Assembly (NCBI RefSeq): GCF_042651785.1
Contig: NZ_JBHSEC010000022.1
Span: forward strand, 124,001-188,000
Reading direction: 5' to 3'
DNA: 64,000 nucleotides
Source of the DNA: Chungangia koreensis
GTDB taxonomy: Bacteria; Bacillota; Bacilli; Bacillales_A; Planococcaceae
Made by a program: the position numbers and the translations under genes. The stretch's first letter is position 1. Each line of letters begins with the position of its first letter. The notes beneath the pieces are model-generated. The model saw only the letters and a list, made by a program, of their open reading frames with translations. It was not told where the DNA came from and did no database searches. This document shows, one piece after another, positions 7,919-16,142 of this stretch.

Positions 7919-7961
7919 TTTACAACGTAAAAAGTCATAGTGTACTATGTAACTAATACAC
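7919..7961 (+). promoter_or_regulatory. promoter with YtrA/YhcF-type GntR operator
   Basis: A -35 TTTACA (7919-7924) and a -10 TACTAT (7943-7948) are 18 bases apart. Overlapping the -10 is an inverted repeat, GTGTACTA (7940-7947) and TAATACAC (7954-7961), spaced by six bases with one mismatch between arms. This matches the GTGTA...TACAC form known for YtrA-subfamily GntR repressors, and the second gene of the operon encodes such a repressor. Autoregulation is inferred. Confidence 0.7.
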
Positions 7962-7985
7962 TAATACTAAAAGGAGAATGACCTG

Positions 7986-8768
7986 ATGAAACAATGGAAA
8001 GGCCTTATGAAGAAGGAATGGAAGACGATGAAAGTTAGCTTGTATTTAGTGCTTATCCTAAATGTGACGGCTGTTTTTCTGATTCCATTTTTACTTGATG
8101 AATGGGCAGGAATACCGAGGATTGAAGTTTCAATAGTCATTGGATTTGTCTGGCTGATGTTCCAAACAATATTAGCTGCAATTCTTTTACTGACCAGTCT
8201 TGAGAAGGATATGAAACAACCGGAACTCTGGTTACATTCGACAGCTTCCATCTTTAAGTTGACAGGAGCAAAATACACATTATCTTTTCTGATTACAGTC
8301 ATCTCAATCACTTGGAATGGATTGCTTTTAATCATTTCAGTGTCTGTGGGTTCTCATCAGTTAGGGGTCAGTCTTGGTGAGCTAATTCAGATTGGCATAT
8401 ATTTCGCTGGATTGAGCGCGCTATCGACAATTCCTTATATGGTGATTGCGTTTTTCTTCTGGACTATTTATCAATTGTTAAAACCTTATTTGAAGACTTT
8501 CGCATCGGCCGTTTCGTTCCTATTATTCCTGCTGTTGCCGGCCTTCTTGGGCTTATTGCAAAAGTTCGTCAACCAGCTCCCGAGGTTTGGAGAACTCCCT
8601 TTCCCGATGCCCAATAATTTGGCGTGGGCAATGGAGAGTGGTGGAGAAGCATCCTTCTATTTTGAAAGCGGAGATATCTATGCAAGTGATATCCTGCTGA
8701 TTATTGTACTCATTGCATTGGTATATGTCGGATCGACGAAGTGGTTTGAGAAGAAAGTGAGGTTGTAA
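7986..8768 (+). CDS. yhcE: ABC-2 type membrane subunit, YhcE-like
   Basis: A 260-aa membrane protein with about six hydrophobic helices (roughly residues 14-36, 43-65, 95-117, 127-150, 160-182 and 232-253). It opens a five-gene unit whose order (membrane protein, short GntR, ABC ATPase, second ABC ATPase, membrane protein) is that of B. subtilis yhcEFGHI. The ATG follows AAAGGAG. It probably pairs with the YhcG-type ATPase, whose gene lies two down, while YhcH/YhcI form the second half. The assignment rests on gene order and length more than on motifs. Confidence 0.8.
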   Translation: MKQWKGLMKKEWKTMKVSLYLVLILNVTAVFLIPFLLDEWAGIPRIEVSIVIGFVWLMFQTILAAILLLTSLEKDMKQPELWLHSTASIFKLTGAKYTLSFLITVISITWNGLLLIISVSVGSHQLGVSLGELIQIGIYFAGLSALSTIPYMVIAFFFWTIYQLLKPYLKTFASAVSFLLFLLLPAFLGLLQKFVNQLPRFGELPFPMPNNLAWAMESGGEASFYFESGDIYASDILLIIVLIALVYVGSTKWFEKKVRL

Positions 8769-8769
8769 T

Positions 8770-9141
8770 ATGTCAATCGATTTTTCAGCGGATAAGCCGA
8801 TTTACCAACAGCTGATTGACCGTATTACAGGAGAAATCATTAAAGGCCATGTAAAGCCGGGTGATAAGCTCCCTTCAGTCCGGGAGTATGCAGTGGAAGT
8901 CGGAGTTAACGCAAATACGATGCAGCGTGTATATAAGGAGTTGGAAACGATGGGAATCACCGAGACGAAGCGTGGGCAAGGAACGTTTGTAACGGAGGAT
9001 AGCATCCGTCTGGAACAGCTACGGGATGAAGTGAAAAAAGACTTAGTGCAATCCTTTCTGACAAATATTGAATCTCTTGGTTTTTCAAAAAAGGAGATCA
9101 TCGAACACATTCAAAATGGGGAATGGGGGGAAAAGGGATGA
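8770..9141 (+). CDS. yhcF: GntR-family repressor, YtrA subfamily (YhcF-like)
   Basis: A 123-aa transcription regulator. An N-terminal winged helix-turn-helix (IYQQLIDRITGEIIKGHVKPGDKLPS then VREYAVEVGVNANTMQRVYKELE, residues ~11-60) is followed by QGTFVTED and only a short C-terminal helical dimerisation tail. That short tail places it in the YtrA subfamily, which regulates ABC-transporter operons. It lies one base after the first gene and its stop overlaps the next gene's ATG. The inverted repeat at 7940-7961 is its probable operator. Confidence 0.92.
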   Translation: MSIDFSADKPIYQQLIDRITGEIIKGHVKPGDKLPSVREYAVEVGVNANTMQRVYKELETMGITETKRGQGTFVTEDSIRLEQLRDEVKKDLVQSFLTNIESLGFSKKEIIEHIQNGEWGEKG

Positions 9142-9845
9142 TTCGATTAGAAGGTATTGAGAAGACTTATGGAAGAAAAAAGGCACTGGCAGGCGTGGAT
9201 TTAACACTGGAAAAAGGAAAAATCATCGGATTGGTCGGAGAGAACGGAAGTGGAAAGACGACATTGATCAAAATTATAGCCGGCCTGGTGACCCCGTCAA
9301 GCGGTTCAGCAGAAGTGGACAGCATAAAGGTTACGAGAAAAATCGCAAGCAAAATTGCATACATGCCTGACACAGATTTGTTTTATCCATATTTCACAGT
9401 AGATGAGTTATTCCGATTCTATGAATCACAGTATGATGATTTCAATTACGACAAAGCGAATATCGTGGCGCAGTTCTTAAATGTGGACCGGAATGCTCAA
9501 TTGAAAAAGCTGTCAAAAGGGAATCGAGGTCGTGCTAAAATGGCCGCCACGTTTGGGCGGGAAGCGGATTATTATTTGCTGGATGAGCCCTTTTCCGGAT
9601 TCGACCCAATGGTAAGGACGGACATTATCAAAGGGATGATCCAGTTTACGGACTCTTCACAAACAATCTTCTTGTCTACACATGAAATTCGAGAAGCGGA
9701 GCCTTTAATGGATGAAATTGTGTTGTTGAATAGTGGAAAGATTATGGCACATGAAGAACTGGAAGCAATCCGAGATGAATACGGGATGGACGCAGTCACT
9801 TGGATGACAAAGAAAATCAGAGAGGGTGAATCCATTGCGAACTGA
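9138..9845 (+). CDS. yhcG: ABC transporter ATP-binding protein, YhcG-like
   Basis: A 235-aa ATPase with Walker A (GENGSGKTT), a degenerate signature (LSKGNRGRAKMAATFG, where SGG is replaced by SKG), Walker B ending LDEPFSGFD, and the switch His (STHEI). The weak signature is typical of the YtrB/YhcG type. The start is ATG 9138, overlapping the repressor stop (ATGA) behind GGGGGGAAAAGGG; an in-frame ATG at 9123 sits in the RBS itself. It is likely an exporter or resistance ATPase working with the YhcE-type membrane subunit. Confidence 0.9.
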   Translation: MIRLEGIEKTYGRKKALAGVDLTLEKGKIIGLVGENGSGKTTLIKIIAGLVTPSSGSAEVDSIKVTRKIASKIAYMPDTDLFYPYFTVDELFRFYESQYDDFNYDKANIVAQFLNVDRNAQLKKLSKGNRGRAKMAATFGREADYYLLDEPFSGFDPMVRTDIIKGMIQFTDSSQTIFLSTHEIREAEPLMDEIVLLNSGKIMAHEELEAIRDEYGMDAVTWMTKKIREGESIAN

Positions 9846-10758
9846 GCCAGTAGTTGAGTTGAAAAGATTATCTAAAACTATTAAAAAGAAGAAAATTATC
9901 GATGATTTGAATTTGTCCCTTTATCCAGGACAGATTACCGGATTTTTAGGTCCGAACGGGGCAGGTAAAACAACAACAATTCGGATGATGGTAGGTCTCA
10001 TGAAACCGACATCGGGTGAGGTCATCATTGACGGTCAATCACTTTTAACGAATTTCGAGGAAAGTATCAGTAAAGTCGGGGCGATAGTAGAAAACCCGGA
10101 AATGTATAAATTTATGTCCGGATACAAAAACCTTGTCCATTTCGCACGGATGCATAAGGACGTGACGAAAGAACGGATTGATGAAGTCATCCGTCAAGTT
10201 GGCATGGAAAACCGGATCCATGAAAAGGTATCGACGTATTCACTTGGGATGCGACAGCGATTAGGGCTGGCACAAGCTCTTTTGAATAAACCAAAATTCT
10301 TAATCTTGGATGAACCGACCAATGGCTTAGATCCGGCGGGAATCCGAGAATTCCGTCATTATCTCCGTAAAATTGCTGCGGAAGAGAATGTAGCAGTCTT
10401 CGTTTCGAGTCATTTGCTGTCCGAAATCGAGCTGATGTGTGATCGGATTGCCGTCATACAAAATGGAAAATTAGTCGCGCTTCGTGAGGTGAACTCTACA
10501 GAGGAGTCGCATTTCTTCTTGAAAGTGGAACCTGTTGAACAAGCGCGCACAATCCTTTCTGCAAAAGGATTCCAGGTAGAGAATCACGAGAACGGTCTCC
10601 TGATCAATGCACAAGAAGAAGTGATTCCATCTGTCATTCAGGAGCTGGTGGAACGCAATATTCTTATTTACGCTGTTCAGCATCACCGCAAGACATTGGA
10701 AGATCAATTCTTAGAAATGACAGGAGGCGGGCAAATTGTTGAATCTATTTCGAAATGA
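9835..10758 (+). CDS. yhcH: ABC transporter ATP-binding protein, YhcH-like
   Basis: A 307-aa ATPase of the bacitracin/lantibiotic-exporter group, with Walker A (GPNGAGKTT), signature (YSLGMRQRLGLAQAL), Walker B (LILDEPTNGLDP) and the switch region SSHLLSEIELMCD, plus the ~90-residue C-terminal domain of BcrA-like proteins. I prefer the TTG start at 9835, nine bases after AGAGG; a GTG at 9826 would abut that RBS. It overlaps the previous gene by 11 bases and the next by 23. It should energise the following ABC-2 permease. Confidence 0.9.
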   Translation: MRTEPVVELKRLSKTIKKKKIIDDLNLSLYPGQITGFLGPNGAGKTTTIRMMVGLMKPTSGEVIIDGQSLLTNFEESISKVGAIVENPEMYKFMSGYKNLVHFARMHKDVTKERIDEVIRQVGMENRIHEKVSTYSLGMRQRLGLAQALLNKPKFLILDEPTNGLDPAGIREFRHYLRKIAAEENVAVFVSSHLLSEIELMCDRIAVIQNGKLVALREVNSTEESHFFLKVEPVEQARTILSAKGFQVENHENGLLINAQEEVIPSVIQELVERNILIYAVQHHRKTLEDQFLEMTGGGQIVESISK

Positions 10759-11665
10759 GTGGATGAAGCTCATCAATAAAAAATCGACTTGGATTATGGT
10801 AGCGATATCAGTTGCTATTATCTTTGCAATTGCAGCGATAGATAGCTTCGTCAGCAATAGGGGGGAGCAGCCGCCTGCATGGGAAAAGACAGTGTCAGAG
10901 CAGTTGAAAATGACAGAGCAACAGCTGGCAGTTCCGGGTTTGAGTGCAGATGAAAAGAAGGATTTAGAAGAACAGAAACAGATTTTTCAATATCGATTAG
11001 ATGAAAAGGTTGCACCTCTTTCAGGAACCGAAGAGTTCATTTATGATACGTATGGCTTTACGAGTTTTGTCACCTTAATGACAGTTATTGTAGCCGCAGG
11101 GATCGTGGCGTCAGAGTTTTCACAGGGGACTATTAAGATGCTATTGAGCCGTCCCGTGAAACGCTGGAAAATCTTAACGTCCAAATTTTTAGCGGTTGGA
11201 GCATTTGGATTTATGCTGACCTTTATTGCTTTTGTTGCAGGATCCATAGCGGCTGTGTTGTTTTATGATGCATCAGGCGGAGCATTACTCGCACTAAAGG
11301 ATGGCCAAGTGACAGAAGTATCCCTATGGGGAAAAACTATTTGGTTGAACTTGCTTGGATATTTGGATGTATTGATCCTTGCGAGCTTCGCTTTTGCTAT
11401 CGGGACAGTCTTTAGGTCCAGTTCATTGGCAATCGGGATTTCCATCTTCCTTATGTTCACAGGAAGCAATATCTCCTTCTTCCTGGCGAAATATGATATC
11501 GTAAAATACATCTTGTTTACGCATACGTTTACGCAGGTTGGAACAGGGGAAGCTTTCATTCCCGGAATTTCCACCAGTTTAGCGGTAACTGTCATGACAG
11601 CTTACTTTATTGTATTCATGGCAATCAGTTACCTTACTTTTACAAAACGTGATGTAACAGCTTAG
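10736..11665 (+). CDS. yhcI: ABC-2 permease, YhcI-like
   Basis: A 309-aa permease with one N-terminal helix (residues ~18-38), an extracytoplasmic loop of ~70 residues rich in Glu/Gln/Lys, then about five clustered helices (residues ~100-305). This is the ABC-2 layout of bacitracin, lantibiotic and Na+ exporters, and YFIVFMAISYLTFTKRD at the C-terminus is typical. The TTG start is eight bases after AGGAGG, within the end of the ATPase gene. It ends the five-gene unit. The transported substrate is unknown; cell-envelope stress is a reasonable expectation from B. subtilis relatives. Confidence 0.88.
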   Translation: MLNLFRNEWMKLINKKSTWIMVAISVAIIFAIAAIDSFVSNRGEQPPAWEKTVSEQLKMTEQQLAVPGLSADEKKDLEEQKQIFQYRLDEKVAPLSGTEEFIYDTYGFTSFVTLMTVIVAAGIVASEFSQGTIKMLLSRPVKRWKILTSKFLAVGAFGFMLTFIAFVAGSIAAVLFYDASGGALLALKDGQVTEVSLWGKTIWLNLLGYLDVLILASFAFAIGTVFRSSSLAIGISIFLMFTGSNISFFLAKYDIVKYILFTHTFTQVGTGEAFIPGISTSLAVTVMTAYFIVFMAISYLTFTKRDVTA

Positions 11666-11687
11666 TTTGTACCCGGAGGCGATCGTT

Positions 11688-12269
11688 TTGAAGAAGTTCC
11701 TCACATGGCTGAATATCCTCTTTTTGATTGTTTTAGGGGGTTTTATATTCATCTATATTCAAAACGAGTGGGAATTCCGGGAAGAGTTAAAATCCCGTCC
11801 GTTACCAAAAGGTTTGCATCCAATCGTAGCGGAAAAAAGCGGGGAACTGGTCCGGTTGAGTAAGGAACAAGGAATCGAAATAACGATAACAGATGGTTTT
11901 CGCTCAATTGAAGAACAAAACCAAATTTATAGACAAGGCCGGAGCAATGAAGGGAATGTCGTCACCTATGCAAAGGGAGGACAGTCCTATCATAACTTTG
12001 GTCTTGCCATTGACTTCGCACTCTCCTTTCCGGACGGTTCCGTTAGCTGGGATATGTCTTACGATGGCAACGGTAACGGAAAATCCGATTGGCACGAGGT
12101 GGCCGCCATCGGAAAAGAACTTGGCTTTGAGTGGGGAGGAGATTGGCGGAGTTTCAAGGACTACCCTCATTTACAAATGACGTTCGGCTTATCCTTGGGA
12201 GAACTCCAAGAAGGCTGGAGACCGGAAGATACCATGGAGAAAAGAGAAATCTTTAACTTTAGCGACTGA
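11688..12269 (+). CDS. M15-family peptidoglycan peptidase (CwlK/VanY-like)
   Basis: A 193-aa wall peptidase with an N-terminal membrane anchor (residues ~3-25) and an extracytoplasmic zinc-peptidase domain. The zinc site is seen in SYHNFGLAIDF (His and Asp ligands, about residues 109-119) and DYPHLQM (last His ligand), with the family's GFRSIEEQNQIY and GFEWGGDW segments. CwlK-type relatives cut the L-Ala-D-Glu bond, VanY types the terminal D-Ala; the sequence leans towards the CwlK/M15C group. The TTG start at 11688 is eight bases after GGAGG. It sits just behind the ABC operon and may be co-transcribed with it. Confidence 0.88.
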   Translation: MKKFLTWLNILFLIVLGGFIFIYIQNEWEFREELKSRPLPKGLHPIVAEKSGELVRLSKEQGIEITITDGFRSIEEQNQIYRQGRSNEGNVVTYAKGGQSYHNFGLAIDFALSFPDGSVSWDMSYDGNGNGKSDWHEVAAIGKELGFEWGGDWRSFKDYPHLQMTFGLSLGELQEGWRPEDTMEKREIFNFSD

Positions 12270-12294
12270 AACGACAGGGTTTCGGTCTTTTTTA
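12264..12294 (+). terminator. terminator after the M15 peptidase gene
   Basis: GACTGAAAC (12264-12272) pairs with GTTTCGGTC (12279-12287), one wobble, followed by seven T. Confidence 0.87.
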
Positions 12295-12439
12295 TTTCAA
12301 CAGTTTCACAATTAACCATCTGATAGTCGCTAAAAAGGTTGGAGCCCGAATAAAGAAATGTTCACCTGCAAAAGATCACAGAATCTACTAAAAAATATCC
12401 CAAAATAAAGGGAAGCTGTATTTCACTATGTATAATCTC

Positions 12440-12781
12440 TCAAATCGTATCCCAGTCACGATCATCCTCAAGCTCTCTACCCCTTAACTGATACACCGTC
12501 AAATCCACCTTATGTTCAGATGATACGACTATACCTTCTGATTCCAGCAACACTCGCTGTTCATGGCCTCCTTCTCCGTCTTTCAATGCAATTTCCCCTT
12601 TTGCATTAATGACCCGGTGCCAAGGGAGTTTGTATTTCCCGCTCATGGAATGGAGAATACGTACGACTTGTCTGGCACTGCGCGGGCTTCCCGCACTCTG
12701 CGCTACCTGACCATATGTCATGACCTTACCGGCCGGAATGGCTTGTATGATTTCAATCACTTTCAACGTAAACGGCTGCAT
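12440..12781 (-). CDS. alkyltransferase-like DNA repair protein (ATL)
   Basis: A 113-aa protein of the O6-alkylguanine-DNA methyltransferase DNA-binding fold. The PCHRV active-site motif of true methyltransferases reads PWHRV here (residues 53-57), so the methyl-accepting Cys is replaced by Trp. That change defines alkyltransferase-like proteins, which bind O6-alkylguanine and hand the lesion to nucleotide excision repair instead of repairing it. The helix-turn-helix MTYGQVAQSAG and the arginine-finger region SPRSARQVVRIL are present. The start follows AGGAGGGG. It is a lone gene. Confidence 0.88.
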   Translation of the reverse strand: MQPFTLKVIEIIQAIPAGKVMTYGQVAQSAGSPRSARQVVRILHSMSGKYKLPWHRVINAKGEIALKDGEGGHEQRVLLESEGIVVSSEHKVDLTVYQLRGRELEDDRDWDTI

Positions 12782-12899
12782 AATGCCCCTCCTTGTCTTT
12801 ATTCAAACAAATCCGTCATTCCCTGTCAAAATAGCATGACGTTTAGAAAAGGTAATCTTTTCATATTCTAAGGGATGGATACGAAAGGGGAGGAACTGC

Positions 12900-13940
12900 A
12901 TGACAACTGGTCGAAGGATGAATAAAAACAATGTGTATTTGAAGAAACGCCAATGGATTCCTCTTCTATTGCTTGCGATAATTGTTGGATTAGTTGCTTA
13001 TATTGTTGAAAAAGTGACAGCTTATGAATCAGTAGACTTGACCCTGTCAGACGAGGAACTCGGAATTACAGAAGATCATCCTTCTGCAGTTAACACGAAA
13101 AGTGATGAGATTTTTCACATGGCACTCTTCGGCTTGGATCGGCGGAATTCAAATGACCAGCATAGCCGTTCTGATGCGATGATTATCGCTACCCTCGACT
13201 TCAAACATGACAAGGTGAAACTGACATCGCTCATGCGGGATCAGCTCGTTGATATCGAGGGGTATGGGCTGGACAAGCTAAATCATGCTTACGCCTATGG
13301 TGGAGCGCCGCTCGCTATAAAAACGATTAATCAGAATTTCGGTACCAACATCCGAAACTATGCCACTGTGGATTTTTTCATGTTAGAGGATATTATAAAC
13401 GCAATCGGAGGAGTCACAGTTCCTATAAATGAAGAAGAACGGGTGGAATTAAATAAGCAGTTAAGAAGTGAAAAGAAGCCATTGATAAAAAAGGAGGGAG
13501 AAGTTCATATGGATGGAGAGACCGCGGTCGCTTATTCAAGAATCCGCTACGTGGGAGATGGTGATTTTGAGCGGACTGAACGACAACGACGTGTCCTCCA
13601 GGCGATGGTTGTAAAAGCGAAAGAGGCTGGGCCCTATGGGATGGCGAAGTTATGGATGACCATTGCACCTTATGTTGAGACTTCGTTATCCTCAGATGAA
13701 ATACTAACTCTTGGTAGAGATTATTATTCAAATGAAAAAATGGAGTGGGAACAGGCAAGATTTCCCCTTGATGGAACTTGGCGGGACGGCAGGCATCACG
13801 GTTCCTGGGTAATGGAAGTGGATTTAGAGGCCCAGAAGAGAGTAATCCAAGATTACTTATACCGTGACGTCCCACCACAAGGGATGGAAACGGTTTTCAA
13901 GGAACCTCTCCTTCTGGGGGAAAGGCTCGAATCTCATTAA
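12900..13940 (+). CDS. LCP-family (LytR-CpsA-Psr) cell-wall polymer ligase
   Basis: A 346-aa enzyme that attaches teichoic acids or other anionic polymers to peptidoglycan at the outer membrane face. It has a cytoplasmic N-terminus, one membrane helix (residues ~18-37) and an LCP domain with the expected Arg/Asp-rich pyrophosphate-binding residues: LFGLDRR, HSRSDAMIIATLD, SLMRDQLVDI, LNHAYAYGG, and GDFERTERQRRVL near residue 220. The ATG follows GGGGAGG. In Bacillus several paralogues (TagT/U/V) overlap in function, so no specific symbol is given. Its stop codon overlaps that of a tiny convergent minus-strand ORF. Confidence 0.92.
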   Translation: MTTGRRMNKNNVYLKKRQWIPLLLLAIIVGLVAYIVEKVTAYESVDLTLSDEELGITEDHPSAVNTKSDEIFHMALFGLDRRNSNDQHSRSDAMIIATLDFKHDKVKLTSLMRDQLVDIEGYGLDKLNHAYAYGGAPLAIKTINQNFGTNIRNYATVDFFMLEDIINAIGGVTVPINEEERVELNKQLRSEKKPLIKKEGEVHMDGETAVAYSRIRYVGDGDFERTERQRRVLQAMVVKAKEAGPYGMAKLWMTIAPYVETSLSSDEILTLGRDYYSNEKMEWEQARFPLDGTWRDGRHHGSWVMEVDLEAQKRVIQDYLYRDVPPQGMETVFKEPLLLGERLESH

Positions 13941-14026
13941 TTTCCTTTCATGAAATATGCCGTGGCGATAATTCCTAAGAAAATGACAACAACGACAGCT
14001 CCAATCAGAATAGTTGTTAACCCCAT
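13937..14026 (-). CDS. possible 29-aa single-helix membrane peptide
   Basis: A short frame encoding a peptide that is almost entirely one membrane helix: MGLTTILIGAVVVV at the start, AYFMKGN at the end. A GGAG ribosome binding site lies nine bases upstream of the ATG, and TATA-rich sequence precedes it. It faces the LCP gene tail to tail, overlapping by four bases, and is divergent from the FMN riboswitch. The good RBS and clean hydrophobic/charged layout favour a real small protein; the size means it could be chance. Confidence 0.45.
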   Translation of the reverse strand: MGLTTILIGAVVVVIFLGIIATAYFMKGN

Positions 14027-14102
14027 GGTAAGGTTCTCCTTTCAAACACATAATTATTATAAAATTGGTTTTCTATGTTAAAGTTATTTGTATATTAGTG
14101 AA

Positions 14103-14230
14103 TCGCTTCGGGGCAAGGTGAAAATCCTTACCGGCGGTGATCGGGCAATGCCCGTAAGTCCGTGACCCGGCTCGGCCGGTGGAGCTGGTGAAAATCCAGC
14201 ACCGACAGTGAAAGTCTGGATGGGAGAAGC
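14103..14230 (+). ncRNA. FMN riboswitch (RFN element)
   Basis: All conserved RFN blocks are present in order: TCGCTTCGGGGC, GGTGAAAATCCTTACCGGCGG, a variable hairpin (GGGCAATGCCC), CCGGCTCGGCCGGTGGA, GGTGAAAATCCAGCACCGACAG and AAGTCTGGATGGGAGAAGCG (blocks quoted in part). It controls the riboflavin genes that follow. About 160 bases separate it from the first gene and contain a short hairpin, CCCTAT-GTG-ATAGGG (about 14256-14270), then T-rich sequence. This could be a weak expression-platform terminator. No gene is visible in those 160 bases. Confidence 0.96.
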
Positions 14231-14389
14231 GTTTAGTTTAAGTTTATCATAACCTGCATTCCCTATGTGATAGGGTTATTTGTGCTACCCATTCTTCTTT
14301 ACCTAACCTTTCCTTACCACCCGTTTGCCCCTTGGTGGAAATCACAATACATTTTACAACTCAATTACATACAGAAAGGAAGGCTGCGT

Positions 14390-15037
14390 TTGTTTACAGG
14401 CATTATCGAAGAACTCGGCACCGTCCGGGAAATTCGGAATCACGCCTCTTCTTTGCGTTTGACAATTTCATGCAAAAAAGTGCTGAGTGATGTGAATATT
14501 GGAGACAGTATAGCCGTAAACGGAGTGTGTCTAACAGTTAATGCCTATACGTCTGCGGATTTTTCTGCCGATGTTATTCCGGAAACATTCCATTCGACAG
14601 GTCTGCGTTATTTAGATAAAGGTTCGTCTGTCAATTTGGAACGCGCGATGGCTGCCAATGGTCGATTTGGCGGTCATTTTGTAAGTGGCCATGTGGATGG
14701 CACTGGTACCATCGTCGGCGAAAAGAGGTTATCTAATGCCATATATAAGGTGATTGAAGTGGATCCGTCTCTTTTGAAATACATGATGTATAAAGGCTCA
14801 ATCACGGTAGATGGCACATCACTGACCATATTCGAGATCACGGATCGAACCTTTACCATTTCATTGATTCCGACGACGGTGAACGATTCAGTCATCGGCA
14901 TGAAAGGTCGAGGAGAAACGGTGAATATTGAATGCGATATGTTAGCAAAGTATATGGAACGTCTCATGGAGCATAAAACACCGAAGCAAGGTTTAACGAT
15001 GGAAACCCTTGCTTCTAATGGATTCTTGGACAGCTGA
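14390..15037 (+). CDS. ribE: riboflavin synthase, alpha subunit
   Basis: A 215-aa enzyme that dismutates two 6,7-dimethyl-8-ribityllumazine molecules into riboflavin and the pyrimidinedione. Two lumazine-binding repeats are visible: MFTGIIEELG and GDSIAVNGVCLTV in the first (residues 1-95), and GTGTIVGE through DGTSLTIFE in the second (residues ~98-190), joined by ERAMAANGRFGGHFVSGHVD. The length equals B. subtilis RibE. The TTG start follows AAAGGAAGG; upstream in-frame codons encode unrelated sequence. It is directly the first gene behind the riboswitch, where ribD would normally be. Confidence 0.95.
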   Translation: MFTGIIEELGTVREIRNHASSLRLTISCKKVLSDVNIGDSIAVNGVCLTVNAYTSADFSADVIPETFHSTGLRYLDKGSSVNLERAMAANGRFGGHFVSGHVDGTGTIVGEKRLSNAIYKVIEVDPSLLKYMMYKGSITVDGTSLTIFEITDRTFTISLIPTTVNDSVIGMKGRGETVNIECDMLAKYMERLMEHKTPKQGLTMETLASNGFLDS

Positions 15038-15054
15038 TGAGAGGAGGGGCAACA

Positions 15055-16140
15055 GTGTTTATAAAGGTAGAAAAAGCGATTGAAGATTTAAAAGAAGGAA
15101 AAGCGATAATTGTAGTCGATGACGAAGACCGTGAAAATGAAGGGGATTTTGTTGTCCTTGCGGAATATGCTACGCCTGAAATGATTAATTTCATGGCAAA
15201 AGAGGGAAGAGGGCTTATTTGCGTTCCCATTACCGAGGAGAAGGCGAAGCAGCTTGACCTCGGATTAATGACTGCCCATAACAGTGATGTACATGGAACT
15301 GCCTTTACTGTAAGTATCGATCATGCAGAGAGTCATACCGGAATTAGTGCATTTGAGCGTTCTGAAACCATTCTAAAAATGATAGAGGATACAGCGACGC
15401 CAGAAGATTTCCGCCGACCAGGACATATTTTTCCTTTAATAGCGAAAAAGGGTGGCGTCTTAAAAAGAGCAGGTCATACAGAAGCAGCTGTAGATCTGGC
15501 TATGTTAGCAGGGGTAAAACCGGCTGGTGTCATTGTTGAGATTATGAATGAAGACGGAACGATGGCACGGATTGCAGAGCTTCAGAATATCGCAGAGCGC
15601 CTGGAACTCGGCATCTTGACTATTCAAGAACTAATAGCGTATCGCAGAGAAAATGAAAAACTTGTAACAAAAGAAATTGAACTGCCATTTTCAACAATGT
15701 ATGGTGAATTCCAGGCCGTCATTTATAAGGAAGTACTGACTGGACAAGAGCATATAGCACTTGTTAAAGGGGATGTAACGTCTGTAAACGCTCTTGTAAG
15801 AGTTCAAGCGGGCAACATCTTCGGCGATATATTTGGCGCTTCCGGATTGGATGGCAACAAAATGATCCAATGTGCTATGCGGCAAATTGAGCAAGCAGGA
15901 GCCGGAGTCCTCCTTTACGTAAGGCAAGAGGAAGGTTTGTCAGACAAACTAAAGGCATTGTCAGAAGGAATGCCTCCTGAGCGGCAATTGCGGGACTATG
16001 GCATTGGTGCTCAGATTTTGCGAGACTTAGGCATGAATAAAATCAGGCTATTGTCGAACCATCCAAAACGAGTTGCAGCAATCGCCGGTTTCGGATTGGA
16101 AATTATTGAAACTGTACCGATTGAAGAGGGAGGAAACTGA
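15055..16140 (+). CDS. ribBA: DHBP synthase fused to a degenerate GTP cyclohydrolase II domain
   Basis: A 361-aa fusion. The N-terminal RibB half (residues 1-200) is intact: DDEDRENEGDF, HTGISAFERSETI, RPGHIFPLIAKKGG, GHTEAAVDLA and EIMNEDGTMAR, so it should make 3,4-dihydroxy-2-butanone 4-phosphate from ribulose 5-phosphate. The RibA half (201-361) keeps the fold (LVRV, GDIFGA, GVLLYVRQE, LRDYGIGAQILRDLG, LLSNHPKRVA), but the three zinc cysteines are replaced by Asn254, Leu265 and Gly267. The RQEGRGIGL catalytic-Arg segment reads RQEEGLSD, and the C-terminal tail is ~25 residues short. GTP cyclohydrolase activity is therefore unlikely. The GTG start at 15055 follows GAGGAGGGG. Confidence 0.93.
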   Translation: MFIKVEKAIEDLKEGKAIIVVDDEDRENEGDFVVLAEYATPEMINFMAKEGRGLICVPITEEKAKQLDLGLMTAHNSDVHGTAFTVSIDHAESHTGISAFERSETILKMIEDTATPEDFRRPGHIFPLIAKKGGVLKRAGHTEAAVDLAMLAGVKPAGVIVEIMNEDGTMARIAELQNIAERLELGILTIQELIAYRRENEKLVTKEIELPFSTMYGEFQAVIYKEVLTGQEHIALVKGDVTSVNALVRVQAGNIFGDIFGASGLDGNKMIQCAMRQIEQAGAGVLLYVRQEEGLSDKLKALSEGMPPERQLRDYGIGAQILRDLGMNKIRLLSNHPKRVAAIAGFGLEIIETVPIEEGGN

Positions 16141-16142
16141 AG

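Noticed and set aside
13423..13878. 151-aa minus-strand frame over the LCP gene
   Set aside because: Shadow of the plus-strand LCP coding sequence. Pro/Leu/His-rich composition, no RBS.
14267..14389. Extending ribE upstream to an ATG at 14267
   Set aside because: The extra 41 residues are unrelated to riboflavin synthase, cover the hairpin after the riboswitch, and the TTG at 14390 has the proper RBS and MFTGIIE start.
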